Assembly (NCBI RefSeq): GCF_018131075.1
Contig: NZ_JAFCLS010000021.1
Coordinates: forward strand, 1-64,000
Origin: Bradyrhizobium sp. JYMT SZCCT0428
Lineage (GTDB): Bacteria > Pseudomonadota > Alphaproteobacteria > Rhizobiales > Xanthobacteraceae
Length of the DNA: 64,000 nucleotides
Direction: 5' to 3'
In this document: piece after piece, positions 40,576 through 49,430 of the stretch
Layout: every line of letters starts with the position of its first letter
Numbering within the stretch: position 1 is the first letter of the stretch
The notes under the pieces: model-generated
Databases searched by the model: none
What the model was told of the DNA's origin: nothing
What the model saw: the letters and a program-made list of their open reading frames with translations, nothing else
Translations under genes and position numbers: made by a program

Positions 40576-40863
40576 TCATCCCTTCGGTTTGGAATCCGGC
40601 GGGCAGTCCTTTCGGACCAGCATGGGCTTGCCGCCGCTCTGCACGGTGGGCGCGGCCGAATCGGCGCCGCCGGCATCGGGCAGGATCGCGCTCTTTTCCA
40701 CGGCCATTGAATTCGACGTCTTTTCATCGCCGTGTCCCGAGGTCGCGGAGCCCGTTGTCGTACAACTGGTCTCCGGCTTTTCGCTTGACGGCGTCGTCGA
40801 TTGCGCGGCCGCAGGTCCAATGACCAACGATCCCACTAGAATTGCTGCGGCAGCACGAATCAT
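40576..40863 (-). CDS. small exported protein, unknown
   Basis: A 95-residue protein with a Sec signal (MIRAAAAILVGSLVIGPAAAQ) and a Ser/Thr/Pro-rich mature part holding two Cys (ETSCTTTG and RKDCPPDSK), which could form a disulfide in the periplasm. A GGGAG ribosome site precedes ATG 40863. No family recognised. It stands alone between two unrelated genes. Confidence 0.65.
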   Translation of the reverse strand: MIRAAAAILVGSLVIGPAAAQSTTPSSEKPETSCTTTGSATSGHGDEKTSNSMAVEKSAILPDAGGADSAAPTVQSGGKPMLVRKDCPPDSKPKG

Positions 40864-40949
40864 TTTGCTCTCCCGTGATCAAAACAGGCTTTCGAAATTC
40901 GGAAGACAAACGTTCTGCAACAACGATAGTTCCCCGGCCCCAAGCCCTC

Positions 40950-41405
40950 TCAGAATGGCAGCGCGACGTCGCACTTGATCTCCTTGAGGATGACATTGGT
41001 GCGGACGTGACGGATGCCGGGAATCTTGAACATGAACTCGTCGAGAAACCGGTTGTAGGCGGCCATGTCGGCGACGACGACGCGCAGGTGATAGTCAGCA
41101 TCTCCCGTCGTCGCAAAGCACTCGAGCACCTCGGGGCGCCGCTTCACGCGCGCGACGAACTGGGTAACGAAGGTCGCGTCGTGGCGATCGAGCGACACAT
41201 GCAGAATGGCTGAAGTCAGGAAGCCGGCCCGTTCCCGATCGACCAGCGCCGCATAGCCGGTAATGACGCCGGACTCTTCAAGCGCCCGCACCCGGCGCCA
41301 GCACGCCGAAGACGACATGCCGACGTCGTCAGCCAGATCCTGGTTGCTGCGGCGGCCATCTTTCTGGAGATGGGTCAGCAATCGTCGATCCTGTCCTTCA
41401 ATCAT
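40950..41405 (-). CDS. Lrp/AsnC family transcriptional regulator
   Basis: A 151-residue regulator. The N-terminal HTH is DRRLLTHLQKDGRRSNQDLADDVGMSSSACWRRVRALE (residues 6-43), and the C-terminal RAM/AsnC ligand domain starts near residue 65 with FLTSAILHVSLDRHD and ending GIRHVRTNVILKEIK. It is divergent from the indolepyruvate ferredoxin oxidoreductase gene, and a 15-bp palindrome (41460-41474) of Lrp-box form lies between them. Likely ligand is an aromatic or branched-chain amino acid; this is inference from the target. Confidence 0.9.
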   Translation of the reverse strand: MIEGQDRRLLTHLQKDGRRSNQDLADDVGMSSSACWRRVRALEESGVITGYAALVDRERAGFLTSAILHVSLDRHDATFVTQFVARVKRRPEVLECFATTGDADYHLRVVVADMAAYNRFLDEFMFKIPGIRHVRTNVILKEIKCDVALPF

Positions 41406-41459
41406 GATGGGCCTCTCCTGAACTGCCGTGGCAGATCATGCCGGATGATACGTCACTGC

Positions 41460-41474
41460 TGGTAGTTTCTACCA
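41460..41474. promoter_or_regulatory. Lrp-type operator candidate
   Basis: TGGTAG-TTT-CTACCA: a perfect 15-bp dyad, the same length and form as known Lrp/AsnC boxes. It lies 55 bp from the Lrp start and 89 bp from the oxidoreductase start. Confidence 0.55.
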
Positions 41475-41562
41475 TAACAGACGGAAATATCGAACAATTA
41501 GAACAGCTCTTCCACCCGATCGGGTCGACACTTTCACCGACCTGATACGGCGGGAGGCCGAC

Positions 41563-44500
41563 ATGACCCAGACCCTGACGACAGGCAGAGACCTCGACGA
41601 TTACGCCCTGATGGGCCGATACACGCGCCGGACCGGGCGTGTATTGCTCACGGGCACGCAGGCGCTGGTGCGCATCCTGCTCGACCAGCGCGACCGCGAT
41701 TCTGCCGACGGCATCAACTCGGCCGGATTCGTCTCCGGTTATCGCGGTTCGCCGCTGGGCGGCGTCGACCTGGAACTCTGGCGCGCCAAAAAACTCCTGA
41801 GCGAACGGCGCATCGAATTCCTTCCCGCCGTCAACGAAGACCTCGCCGCCACCGCCGTGCTGGGATCGCAGCAGGTCGAAACCAACCCGGCGCGCGAAGT
41901 CGATGGCGTGTTCGGCCTCTGGTACGGCAAGGGCCCCGGCGTCGATCGATCCGGCGATGCGTTGAAGCACGGCAACGCCTACGGCTCCTCGCCGCATGGC
42001 GGCGTGCTGGTCGTTGCCGGAGACGACCATGGCTGCGTGTCGTCGTCGATGCCGCACCAGTCGGACGTCGCCTTCATGGCGTGGTTCATGCCGACGCTTA
42101 GTCCGTCGAGCGTGGCCGAATATCTTTCCTTCGGCGAATATGGTTACGCGCTGAGCCGCTTTTCCGGCATGTGGGTCGGATTCAAGGCGATCTCGGAAAC
42201 GGTCGAATCCTGCGCCTCGGTCGAACTGCCGCCGCGCCGCCTGTTCAACCCGCCGGCATTCGAACCGCCCGCAGGCGGCCTGCATTATCGCTGGCCGGAC
42301 CTTCCCGGTCCACAGATCGAGCACCGGCTGGAAGCCAAGAAGAACGCGGTGCTCGCCTTTGCCGCCGCCAACCCGATCGATCGCCGGATCTACGACATTC
42401 CCGACGCCACCTACGGCATCGTCACCACGGGCAAGGCTCATCTCGACCTGATGGAGGCCTTGCAACTCCTGGGCTTAACCGAATCCGAATGCCGCAGGCT
42501 TGGTATCGACATCTACAAGGTCGGGATGGTGTGGCCGCTGGCGCATCACGACGCACTGGAATTCGTCCGGGAGAAACGCGAGATCCTCGTGATCGAGGAA
42601 AAGCGCGGCATCATCGAAAGCCAGTTCAAGGAATATTTCTACGACTATCCCGGCCACAAGCCCGAACACATGGCCGGCAAGAGCGATGAAAACAATGACC
42701 CGCTGGTGCCCTGGGTCGGCGAGTTGTCGCCGCGGCTGCTGGCGCCGATCGTCGCCAAACGGCTTGACCTGATATTCCCCGGCCTCGACCTCACATCGCG
42801 CGCCGAACGCCTGCAGCGCCCAAGCGCGGAGATCATCAACATCTCAGGAGCAACGCGCACGCCCTATTTTTGCTCGGGCTGCCCGCACAACACATCAACC
42901 AAGGTCCCTGCGGGATCACAAGCGCTGGCCGGCATCGGCTGTCATTTCATGGCGAGCTGGATGGATCGCGATACCAGTTCGCTGATCCAGATGGGCGGCG
43001 AAGGCGTCAACTGGATCGCCTCCTCGCGCTTCACCGGCGGCAAGCACGTGTTCCAAAACCTCGGCGAAGGCACTTATTACCATTCCGGATCGATGGCGAT
43101 ACGGCAGGCCGTCGCCGCCAAGGCCAACATCACCTACAAGATCCTGTTCAACGACGCGGTCGCGATGACCGGCGGCCAGCCGGTCGACGGGCCGATCAGC
43201 GTGACCGCCATCGCCCACGAAGTTCGTGCCAACGGCGTGGCGCGGATTGCGATCGTGTCCGACGCGCCCGACAAATTGCACGCGGGCGATTTCCCGAAGG
43301 GCGTGACGATCCATCCCCGTGCGCAACTCGATGCCGTGCAGCGCGAACTGCGGCAGATCGCGGGCGTATCCGTCCTGATCTATGAGCAGGAATGCGCCAC
43401 CGAGCGGCGGCGCAAGCGCAAGCGCGGCCAGGCGCCCGAGCTGAAGAAATTCGTCGTCATCAACGATCTCGTCTGCGAGGGCTGCGGCGATTGTTCGGTC
43501 GAGTCCAACTGTCTCAGCGTCGAGCCAAAGGAGACGCCGTTCGGCAGCAAGCGCCAGATCAATCTCTCGACCTGTAACCAGGACTTTTCCTGCGTCAACG
43601 GCTTTTGCCCGAGCTTTGTCACCGTTGAAGGCGCGACCCGCCGCAAGAAACGGGGAGCCGGCATCGACGCGATGGCCCGCACGACGGGGCTGCCCGAGCC
43701 AAATTTCGTTTCCCTGGAAAAGCCGTTCAACCTGCTGGTGACCGGCGTCGGCGGCACCGGCGTCATCACCGTCGGCGCGTTGATCACGATGGCCGCGCAT
43801 CTGGAGGGCAAGGGTGCATCGGTGCTCGACTTCACCGGCTTCGCGCAGAAATTCGGCCCCGTCCTGAGTTTCATCCGGCTGTCGAATAGTCCTGACGATA
43901 TCCATCAAGTCCGGATCGATCAGGGAGCAGCGAACGCGCTGATCGGATGCGACATCGTGGTGAGCTCCTCGCCGAAGGCTTCCGGCACTTACGGACCTGA
44001 CATGCGGGCCGTCATCAACACGGCTGAAATGCCGACCGGCGACATCGTGCGCAATCGCGATGCGAGCCTGGAAGCGGCGGCGAGACTTCGGCACCTCGAA
44101 CGCGTCGTTGGATCGGACAATTTCAGGAGTCTTGACGCGAACCGGCTATCCGACGCGCTGTTCGGCGACACGGTCTTTGCCAATGTGATCATGCTCGGAG
44201 CGGCGTGGCAGCAAGGATTGGTGCCGGTCACACTGGAAGCGCTGATGCGCGCGATCGACTTGAATGGCGTTGCGATCGAACAGAACAAGCAGGCTTTTGC
44301 CAGCGGGCGGCTCGCCGCTGCGGATCGTGATTTCGTGACGTCACTATTAGGGCAGGCCAAAAAGGAAGAGACGCTGGACCAAATCATCTCTCGCCGTGTC
44401 GACTTCCTCACCGCCTATCAGAATGCGAACTATGCCGATCGTTACCTCAAATTCGTCAGTCAAGTCCGCGCCGCCGAGGAACGCCACGCGCCCGGCTCGC

Positions 44501-45027
44501 AAGCGCTAACGACCGCCACCGCTCGGTCCCTCTTCAAGCTGATGGCCTACAAGGACGAGTACGAGGTGGCGCGGCTGCACATGGAGACCGGGTTTCAGGA
44601 CGGGCTGCGGCAGGAGTTCGAGGGCGACTTCGCGATCAAATATCATCTGGCGCCGCCGGTCCTGTCGTCCGGCAAGGACGCCCGCGGCCGGCCGCTCAAG
44701 CGTCAATTCGGGCAATGGATACAGACACCATTCCGGATTCTGGCGCGGCTCAAATTCCTGCGCGGTACCGCGTTGGACGTGTTCGGCTATACGCACGAGC
44801 GCCAGATGGAGCGCGGCCTGATCGACTGGTACGAAAGGCTCGTGACCGATCTCACGCCGTGGATTTCACCTGACACCATCGAACGCCTGGCCAAGATCGC
44901 AGCCGCACCAATGGACATTCGCGGCTATGGCCCCGTGAAGCTGGAAGCGGTGGCGAAAGTACAAAAGGAGACGGAAGATTTACTCCGTCTCCTGAAGTCG
45001 TCGATGTCAGAAAGGCGCGCGGCCTAG
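41563..45027 (+). CDS. indolepyruvate ferredoxin oxidoreductase, fused IorAB type
   Basis: A 1154-residue fused 2-oxoacid:ferredoxin oxidoreductase that converts aryl-pyruvates (from transamination of Phe, Tyr, Trp) to aryl-acetyl-CoA. Residues 20-450 hold the N-terminal pyrimidine-binding part (SGYRGSPLGGVDLELW). The TPP part is near 470-590 (GIGCHFMASWMDRDTS, MGGEGVNWIASS, FNDAVAMTGGQP). A ferredoxin-like Cys set follows at about 640-690 (CEGCGDCSVESNC, CNQDFSCVNGFC), and the gamma domain starts near 725 (LLVTGVGGTGVITVGAL). Length is normal for the fused bacterial form. It is controlled by a divergent Lrp protein. Confidence 0.92.
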   Translation: MTQTLTTGRDLDDYALMGRYTRRTGRVLLTGTQALVRILLDQRDRDSADGINSAGFVSGYRGSPLGGVDLELWRAKKLLSERRIEFLPAVNEDLAATAVLGSQQVETNPAREVDGVFGLWYGKGPGVDRSGDALKHGNAYGSSPHGGVLVVAGDDHGCVSSSMPHQSDVAFMAWFMPTLSPSSVAEYLSFGEYGYALSRFSGMWVGFKAISETVESCASVELPPRRLFNPPAFEPPAGGLHYRWPDLPGPQIEHRLEAKKNAVLAFAAANPIDRRIYDIPDATYGIVTTGKAHLDLMEALQLLGLTESECRRLGIDIYKVGMVWPLAHHDALEFVREKREILVIEEKRGIIESQFKEYFYDYPGHKPEHMAGKSDENNDPLVPWVGELSPRLLAPIVAKRLDLIFPGLDLTSRAERLQRPSAEIINISGATRTPYFCSGCPHNTSTKVPAGSQALAGIGCHFMASWMDRDTSSLIQMGGEGVNWIASSRFTGGKHVFQNLGEGTYYHSGSMAIRQAVAAKANITYKILFNDAVAMTGGQPVDGPISVTAIAHEVRANGVARIAIVSDAPDKLHAGDFPKGVTIHPRAQLDAVQRELRQIAGVSVLIYEQECATERRRKRKRGQAPELKKFVVINDLVCEGCGDCSVESNCLSVEPKETPFGSKRQINLSTCNQDFSCVNGFCPSFVTVEGATRRKKRGAGIDAMARTTGLPEPNFVSLEKPFNLLVTGVGGTGVITVGALITMAAHLEGKGASVLDFTGFAQKFGPVLSFIRLSNSPDDIHQVRIDQGAANALIGCDIVVSSSPKASGTYGPDMRAVINTAEMPTGDIVRNRDASLEAAARLRHLERVVGSDNFRSLDANRLSDALFGDTVFANVIMLGAAWQQGLVPVTLEALMRAIDLNGVAIEQNKQAFASGRLAAADRDFVTSLLGQAKKEETLDQIISRRVDFLTAYQNANYADRYLKFVSQVRAAEERHAPGSQALTTATARSLFKLMAYKDEYEVARLHMETGFQDGLRQEFEGDFAIKYHLAPPVLSSGKDARGRPLKRQFGQWIQTPFRILARLKFLRGTALDVFGYTHERQMERGLIDWYERLVTDLTPWISPDTIERLAKIAAAPMDIRGYGPVKLEAVAKVQKETEDLLRLLKSSMSERRAA

Positions 45028-46049
45028 CGGGCTTCTTCGAAGCCGGCGAGAACGGATGTCAGGTTGGCGCCGAGAATGTCGGAGAGGTATCCGCCCTCCT
45101 GGACGAACACGGTAGGAAGCCCGAGCCGCGCGATAGCGGCGCCAATGCGCCGGAAGCCGGCGGTGGTCACGGCGAGCCCCGCGAGTGGATCGTGCTCCGA
45201 CGCATCGAGACCGAGCGCCACGACCAGCGCGCCGGGTGCAAAGGCGTCGATGGCTTTCTTTGCAACGCCGAGCGACGCGATGTAGCCGTCATCGCCGGTG
45301 CCGATCGGCAAGGGAATATTGAGGTTGGTGCCAAGGCCGGGACCCGCGCCACGCTCGTGCGCGTAACCCCAGACGAACGGATAATACGACGTGGGATCGG
45401 CATGGATCGAAACCGTAAACACGTCGGGTTGTTCGTAGAAAATGCCCTGCGTGCCGTTGCCGTGGTGGACGTCGACATCGAGGATGACAACACGCTCGTG
45501 CCGCTGGCGCAGATGTGCCGCCGCGATCGCGCTGTTGTTGAAGAAGCAGAAGCCGCCCGCCATATCGCGGTAGGCGTGATGACCGGGCGGACGGCAGAGC
45601 GCATAGGTCGCGTCTTCACCGTCCATGACAAGCTGAGCCGCCGTCGTTGCCACATCCGTTGCCGCGCACGCCGCAGCGAAGGTGCCGGGACCGATCGGGG
45701 CCGCGGTATCGGCGGTATGCCAGCCGAGCCGGCCGACGATATGGGTCGGGTAGGTCGCGGCGTGGCGCACTGGATGGATGTTGGCGATCATTTCCGGACC
45801 GGCATTGCCGAGCGCGGACCAGGCCTCCCAGGCTTCGGCGAGAAAGCCGAGATATTCCGGACTGTGAATCCTTGCACGTGGGCCCTGCCCGAACAGTGTG
45901 GGCGCAACCAGTTCGTGCTTGCCGGCCTTCAATCCCGCGAGCAGCCGGTCGGCGCGTTCGGGCTGTTCGGTGGTGCGCTGGACGACGCCGCGCACCAGAA
46001 AGAATTGCGGATCGTGACTGCGATGCAGTTCAGTGTAGACGGCCTTCAC
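45024..46049 (-). CDS. histone-deacetylase family protein, acetylpolyamine amidohydrolase type
   Basis: A 341-residue Zn2+ deacetylase. The catalytic His157-His158 pair is in PPGHHAYRD, the Zn ligands are Asp193 and His195 in ILDVDVHHGNGT, and the third is the Asp in LGLDASEHD near 275. These positions closely match Mycoplana acetylpolyamine amidohydrolase. Likely role: deacetylating acetyl-putrescine, -spermidine or similar amines. GTG 46049 has AGGAG 9 bases upstream, better than the longer frame to 46073. It converges on the oxidoreductase gene with a 4-bp overlap of the stops. Confidence 0.87.
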   Translation of the reverse strand: MKAVYTELHRSHDPQFFLVRGVVQRTTEQPERADRLLAGLKAGKHELVAPTLFGQGPRARIHSPEYLGFLAEAWEAWSALGNAGPEMIANIHPVRHAATYPTHIVGRLGWHTADTAAPIGPGTFAAACAATDVATTAAQLVMDGEDATYALCRPPGHHAYRDMAGGFCFFNNSAIAAAHLRQRHERVVILDVDVHHGNGTQGIFYEQPDVFTVSIHADPTSYYPFVWGYAHERGAGPGLGTNLNIPLPIGTGDDGYIASLGVAKKAIDAFAPGALVVALGLDASEHDPLAGLAVTTAGFRRIGAAIARLGLPTVFVQEGGYLSDILGANLTSVLAGFEEAR

Positions 46050-46106
46050 GCGAATACTCCTGTTTTCTGTCAATGAAATCTGGCGTGCACCGGCGTGCGC
46101 CGCCGG

Positions 46107-46793
46107 CTAAGCGGGAATCTCCCGCACGAGTTTTCCGACTTCGCGCCACGCATGACCGATATGATAGTCGATATGCGCCACGATACGTTCGGGATGGCCT
46201 TGTTCGATGGCAGCTAACACGGGTTCGTGTGTCCGGGCGATTTCATGCGGATCATCGTACAGCCGGCCGATCAGGCCGATCACCATGCGCATTTCAGATG
46301 CGAGATCGTCGAACAACCGCAACAGCCGCCGGTTCGCCGCTATCTCGCAGATCAGGCGGTGAAAGCGGTAGTCCTCCTCGACCTGCCTTGCGGGATCCTC
46401 GAGATCAGCGGTCTGGTGCAACACGTCGATCTGCCGCCGCAGCATGTCACGCGTCTCCGGCGTGAGGTTGCGCGCGGCGAGCACGGCCGCGTGGCGTTCG
46501 ACGCACAGCCTGAGATCATAGATGTCGTCAATATCGTCGGCGGCGAATTTGCGCACGAAGAAGCCGCGGCGCGGACTGGCCACCAGAAGTCCCTGCTGTT
46601 CCAAGAGCCGCGCGGCCTCGCGCACCGGCGCCCGGCTCACTCCAAGCTCCCTCGCAATCCCGGCTTCCACGACTTTGGAACCCGGTGCCAGCCGGCCTTC
46701 GACCACCGCCTGGGTCAAAAGACGGGCGACCTGACCGACGAGATCGGCGTCGGCGAGGGCTGGTAACCCGACCGGTGGAGACAGTGTGCGCAT
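46107..46793 (-). CDS. GntR family regulator, FadR/FCD subfamily
   Basis: A 228-residue regulator. The winged HTH covers residues 15-75 (ADLVGQVARLLTQAVVEGRLAPGSKVVEAGIARELGVSRAPVREAARLLEQQGLL). The FCD effector domain starts near residue 85 (DIDDIYDLRLCVERHAAVLAAR) and contains the His residues that often bind a metal (HRLICEIAANRRLL, HEPVLAAIEQGH, HIDYHIG). It is divergent from the aldolase and Dpp-type operon, with a perfect 15-bp dyad (46795-46809) directly before its start. It is the probable local repressor. Confidence 0.88.
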   Translation of the reverse strand: MRTLSPPVGLPALADADLVGQVARLLTQAVVEGRLAPGSKVVEAGIARELGVSRAPVREAARLLEQQGLLVASPRRGFFVRKFAADDIDDIYDLRLCVERHAAVLAARNLTPETRDMLRRQIDVLHQTADLEDPARQVEEDYRFHRLICEIAANRRLLRLFDDLASEMRMVIGLIGRLYDDPHEIARTHEPVLAAIEQGHPERIVAHIDYHIGHAWREVGKLVREIPA

Positions 46794-46794
46794 C

Positions 46795-46809
46795 AAAATG
46801 GTCCATTTT
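46795..46809. promoter_or_regulatory. GntR operator candidate at regulator start
   Basis: AAAATGG-T-CCATTTT: a perfect 7-bp dyad with one-base centre. It begins 2 bp upstream of the GntR start codon (46793) in the divergent promoter region with the aldolase operon. Fits autorepression. Confidence 0.55.
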
Positions 46810-46863
46810 GGCCCGTGCTCGTCAGGTTTTGAGCCGGTTTTACCACTTGTACATTATTTAATC

Positions 46864-46912
46864 GTCGATTGTCGACAGTTTAGTCTTGTCATGACCCGTG
46901 TTGCAGTGCAAC
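46864..46912. promoter_or_regulatory. cluster of dyads before the aldolase operon
   Basis: Three more perfect palindromes occur in 49 bp: GTCGA-TTG-TCGAC (46864-46876, with TGTCGACA inside), GTCATGAC (46888-46895) and GTTGCA-G-TGCAAC (46900-46912). They end 34 bp before the aldolase start. TGTCGACA resembles FCD-type GntR boxes; the others may serve other regulators. Confidence 0.4.
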
Positions 46913-46946
46913 CCTTAGACCTGTTCAAAAAGGGTGCATTCCAAAA

Positions 46947-47720
46947 ATGACAGCGCACGTACCGCCCCCGGCCATCAAGGACGGAACCCGGCAAGCTCGC
47001 ATAGATCTCGCCGCCGCCTACCGGCTGATTCACCGGCTCGGCCTCGACGACAGCATCTACACCCATATCTCGGCCCGGCTGCCCGGCAGCCATGACCGCT
47101 TTCTGATCAATCCCTACGGCCTGCGGTTTGAAGAAGTCACCGCGTCCAATCTGGTCACCGTCGATATCGACGGCAACGTCATCGACGACCCGATGAACCT
47201 CGGCATCAACCCGGCCGGATTCACTATTCACAGCGCCGTGCATGCGGCGCGAACGGATGCTGCCTGCGTGCTGCATACCCACACCGTCGCCGGCGTCGCG
47301 GTGTCCTGCCAGAAGCAGGGACTGCTGCCGCTCAATCAATGGTCGATGCAGTTCACCGACCGCCTCGCCTATCACGACTATGAAGGCATCGCGCTCGATC
47401 TGGATGAGCGCGAGCGCCTGGTCGCCGACCTCGGCGACAAGTTCGTGATGGTTCTGCGCAATCACGGCATGCTCACCTGCGGCCGCTCCGTCGCCGAGGC
47501 GTTCAAGCTGATGCACAATCTGGAGCGCTCGTGCCGCGCGCAGCTCGCGGTTCAGGGCGCTGGCGCCGAGATCGTGCCGCTCTCGGCAAGCGTCGCCCGC
47601 AAGACCGCAGGCCAGTACGAGACCTTCTATGACAGCATCGAACTCAACGGTGTTCCTGACATCGAATGGGTCGCCTTCAAGCGGATGCTGGAACGGTCAG
47701 ATCCGGACTTCATGAACTAG
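46947..47720 (+). CDS. class II aldolase/adducin family protein
   Basis: A 257-residue Zn-dependent aldolase-fold enzyme. Metal-binding His residues are visible in VLHTHTVAGVAVS (near residue 110) and LRNHGMLTCGRS (near 170). The N-terminal GLDDSIYTHISARLPGSHDRFLINPYGLRFEEVT is typical of the subgroup closest to adducin heads and sugar-phosphate aldolases. It would cleave a phosphorylated or hydroxy-acid substrate. It is the first gene before the binding protein (57 bp gap), so its product is tied to the imported compound. The exact substrate is not known. Confidence 0.85.
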   Translation: MTAHVPPPAIKDGTRQARIDLAAAYRLIHRLGLDDSIYTHISARLPGSHDRFLINPYGLRFEEVTASNLVTVDIDGNVIDDPMNLGINPAGFTIHSAVHAARTDAACVLHTHTVAGVAVSCQKQGLLPLNQWSMQFTDRLAYHDYEGIALDLDERERLVADLGDKFVMVLRNHGMLTCGRSVAEAFKLMHNLERSCRAQLAVQGAGAEIVPLSASVARKTAGQYETFYDSIELNGVPDIEWVAFKRMLERSDPDFMN

Positions 47721-47777
47721 CCCCCACTCCAACTTCAACGCAACGCACGCCGCTCAGGCGATCAAGAGAGAGATGTC

Positions 47778-49343
47778 ATGCTGAAGCAATTTGTTATGGG
47801 TCTTGCGGTGGCAGGCGCCCTTTCAAGCACAGCCTTTACCAGCGCAGCCTTTGCCCAAGAGCCGAAGGCCGGCGGCGTCGTCAATGCCGTGATCCAGCCG
47901 GAACCGCCGGGCCTGATGCTGGGCCTTGTGCAGAACGGCCCGACCCAGATGGTGTCCGGCAACATCTATGAAGGCCTGCTGCGTTACAGTCCGAAGCTGG
48001 AGCCGCTGCCGGGTCTCGCCGAAAGCTGGAGCGTCAGCGAAGACGGCAAGGTCTACTCGTTCAAGCTCCGCAAGGGCGTCACCTGGCATGACGGCAAGCC
48101 GTTCACCTCGGCCGACGTGGTGTTCTCGATCGAATTCCTCAAGCAAACCCATCCCCGCGGGCGCAACAATCTGCTCCAGGTCGACAAGATCGAGACGCCC
48201 GACGAGCAGACCGTCGTGTTCACGCTGAAGCAACCGTTCGGGCCGTTCATCGGCATCTTCGAAGTCGGCTCGATGCCGATGATTCCAAAGCACATCTACG
48301 AAGGAACCGATTTCAAGACCAACCCGGCCAACAATACGCCCATCGGCACCGGCCCCTTCATGTTCAAGGAATGGCAGAAGGGCTCGTTCATCAAGCTGGT
48401 CAAGAACCCGAATTATTATATCAAGGGCAAACCCAACCTCGACGAGATCTACTGGCACGTCATTCCCGACGCCGCGGCGCGGTCGGTGGCGTTCGAGACC
48501 GGCAAGATCGACGTGCTGCCGGGCGGTTCGGTCGAGAATTTCGACGTTCCCCGCCTGAGCAAACTCAAGAATGTCTGCGTCACCGGTGCGGGCTGGGAAT
48601 TCTTCAGCCCGCATTCATGGCTGTGGCTCAACAACCGCTCCGGCCCGACGGCCAACAAGAAATTCCGTCAGGCCTTGATGTTCGCGATCGACCGCAATTT
48701 TGCAAAGGACGTGATCTGGAACGGCCTCGGCAAGGTCGCGACCGGCCCGTCCGGCTCTGCGATCAAGTACTACACCGATGCGGTGACGAAGTATGATTTC
48801 AACCCGGCCAAGGCGAAGGCGCTCCTGAAGGAGGCCGGCTACAATGGCGAGAAGGTTCGCCTGCTGCCGCTGCCCTATGGCGAAACCTGGCAGCGCTGGG
48901 CCGAGGCCGTGAAGCAGAATCTGCAGGACGTCGGCATCAACGTTGAAATGATCGCGACCGATGTTCCCGGCTGGAATCAGAAAACCTCCGACTGGGATTA
49001 CGATATCGCCTTCACCTATCTCTATCAGTATGGCGATCCAGCACTGGGCGTCAGCCGCAACTACGTCACCAGCCAGATCGTCAAGGGCAATCCGTTCAAC
49101 AACGTCGAAGGCTATTCCAATCCGGAGATCGATCAGCTGTTCGCCGACGGCGCGGTCGCCTTCCCGGATGCCAAGCGCCAGGAGATCTACGCCAAGGCGC
49201 AAAAAATCCTGACCGACGACGTGCCGGTGGCATGGCTGCTCGAATTGCAGTTCCCCACCATCAGCCGCTGCAACGTCAAGAACCTCGTCACGACCGCGAT
49301 CGGCGTCAATGACGGTTTTCGCGATGCGTGGATCGAAAAGTAA
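47778..49343 (+). CDS. ABC transporter substrate-binding protein, family 5 (Dpp/Opp type)
   Basis: A 521-residue periplasmic binding protein with a Sec signal ending near residue 27 (TSAAFA then QEPKAGG). Family-5 signatures: YEGLLRYSPKLEPLPGLAESWSVSEDGKVYSFKLRKGVTWHDGKPFTSADVVFSIEFLK and GTGPFMFKEW. It would bind a peptide, opine or similar compound. A GAGAGAGA site precedes the ATG. It is followed by a long hairpin (49356-49390) before the permease genes, probably giving more binding protein than permease. Confidence 0.9.
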   Translation: MLKQFVMGLAVAGALSSTAFTSAAFAQEPKAGGVVNAVIQPEPPGLMLGLVQNGPTQMVSGNIYEGLLRYSPKLEPLPGLAESWSVSEDGKVYSFKLRKGVTWHDGKPFTSADVVFSIEFLKQTHPRGRNNLLQVDKIETPDEQTVVFTLKQPFGPFIGIFEVGSMPMIPKHIYEGTDFKTNPANNTPIGTGPFMFKEWQKGSFIKLVKNPNYYIKGKPNLDEIYWHVIPDAAARSVAFETGKIDVLPGGSVENFDVPRLSKLKNVCVTGAGWEFFSPHSWLWLNNRSGPTANKKFRQALMFAIDRNFAKDVIWNGLGKVATGPSGSAIKYYTDAVTKYDFNPAKAKALLKEAGYNGEKVRLLPLPYGETWQRWAEAVKQNLQDVGINVEMIATDVPGWNQKTSDWDYDIAFTYLYQYGDPALGVSRNYVTSQIVKGNPFNNVEGYSNPEIDQLFADGAVAFPDAKRQEIYAKAQKILTDDVPVAWLLELQFPTISRCNVKNLVTTAIGVNDGFRDAWIEK

Positions 49344-49355
49344 CGCCTGACATCG

Positions 49356-49390
49356 GACCGCGGCGGCACCTCCTGTGCTGCGCCGCGGTC
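49356..49390 (+). terminator. intercistronic hairpin after Dpp-type binding-protein gene
   Basis: GACCGCGGCG (49356-49365) pairs perfectly with CGCCGCGGTC (49381-49390), with an inner GCAC/GTGC stem. It starts 12 bp after the binding-protein stop and ends 40 bp before the permease start. No T-run follows, so partial termination or mRNA protection is likely. Confidence 0.62.
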
Positions 49391-49430
49391 TGACACTTCA
49401 ACAACAAGCTTCGAAGCGGAAATCCACACG

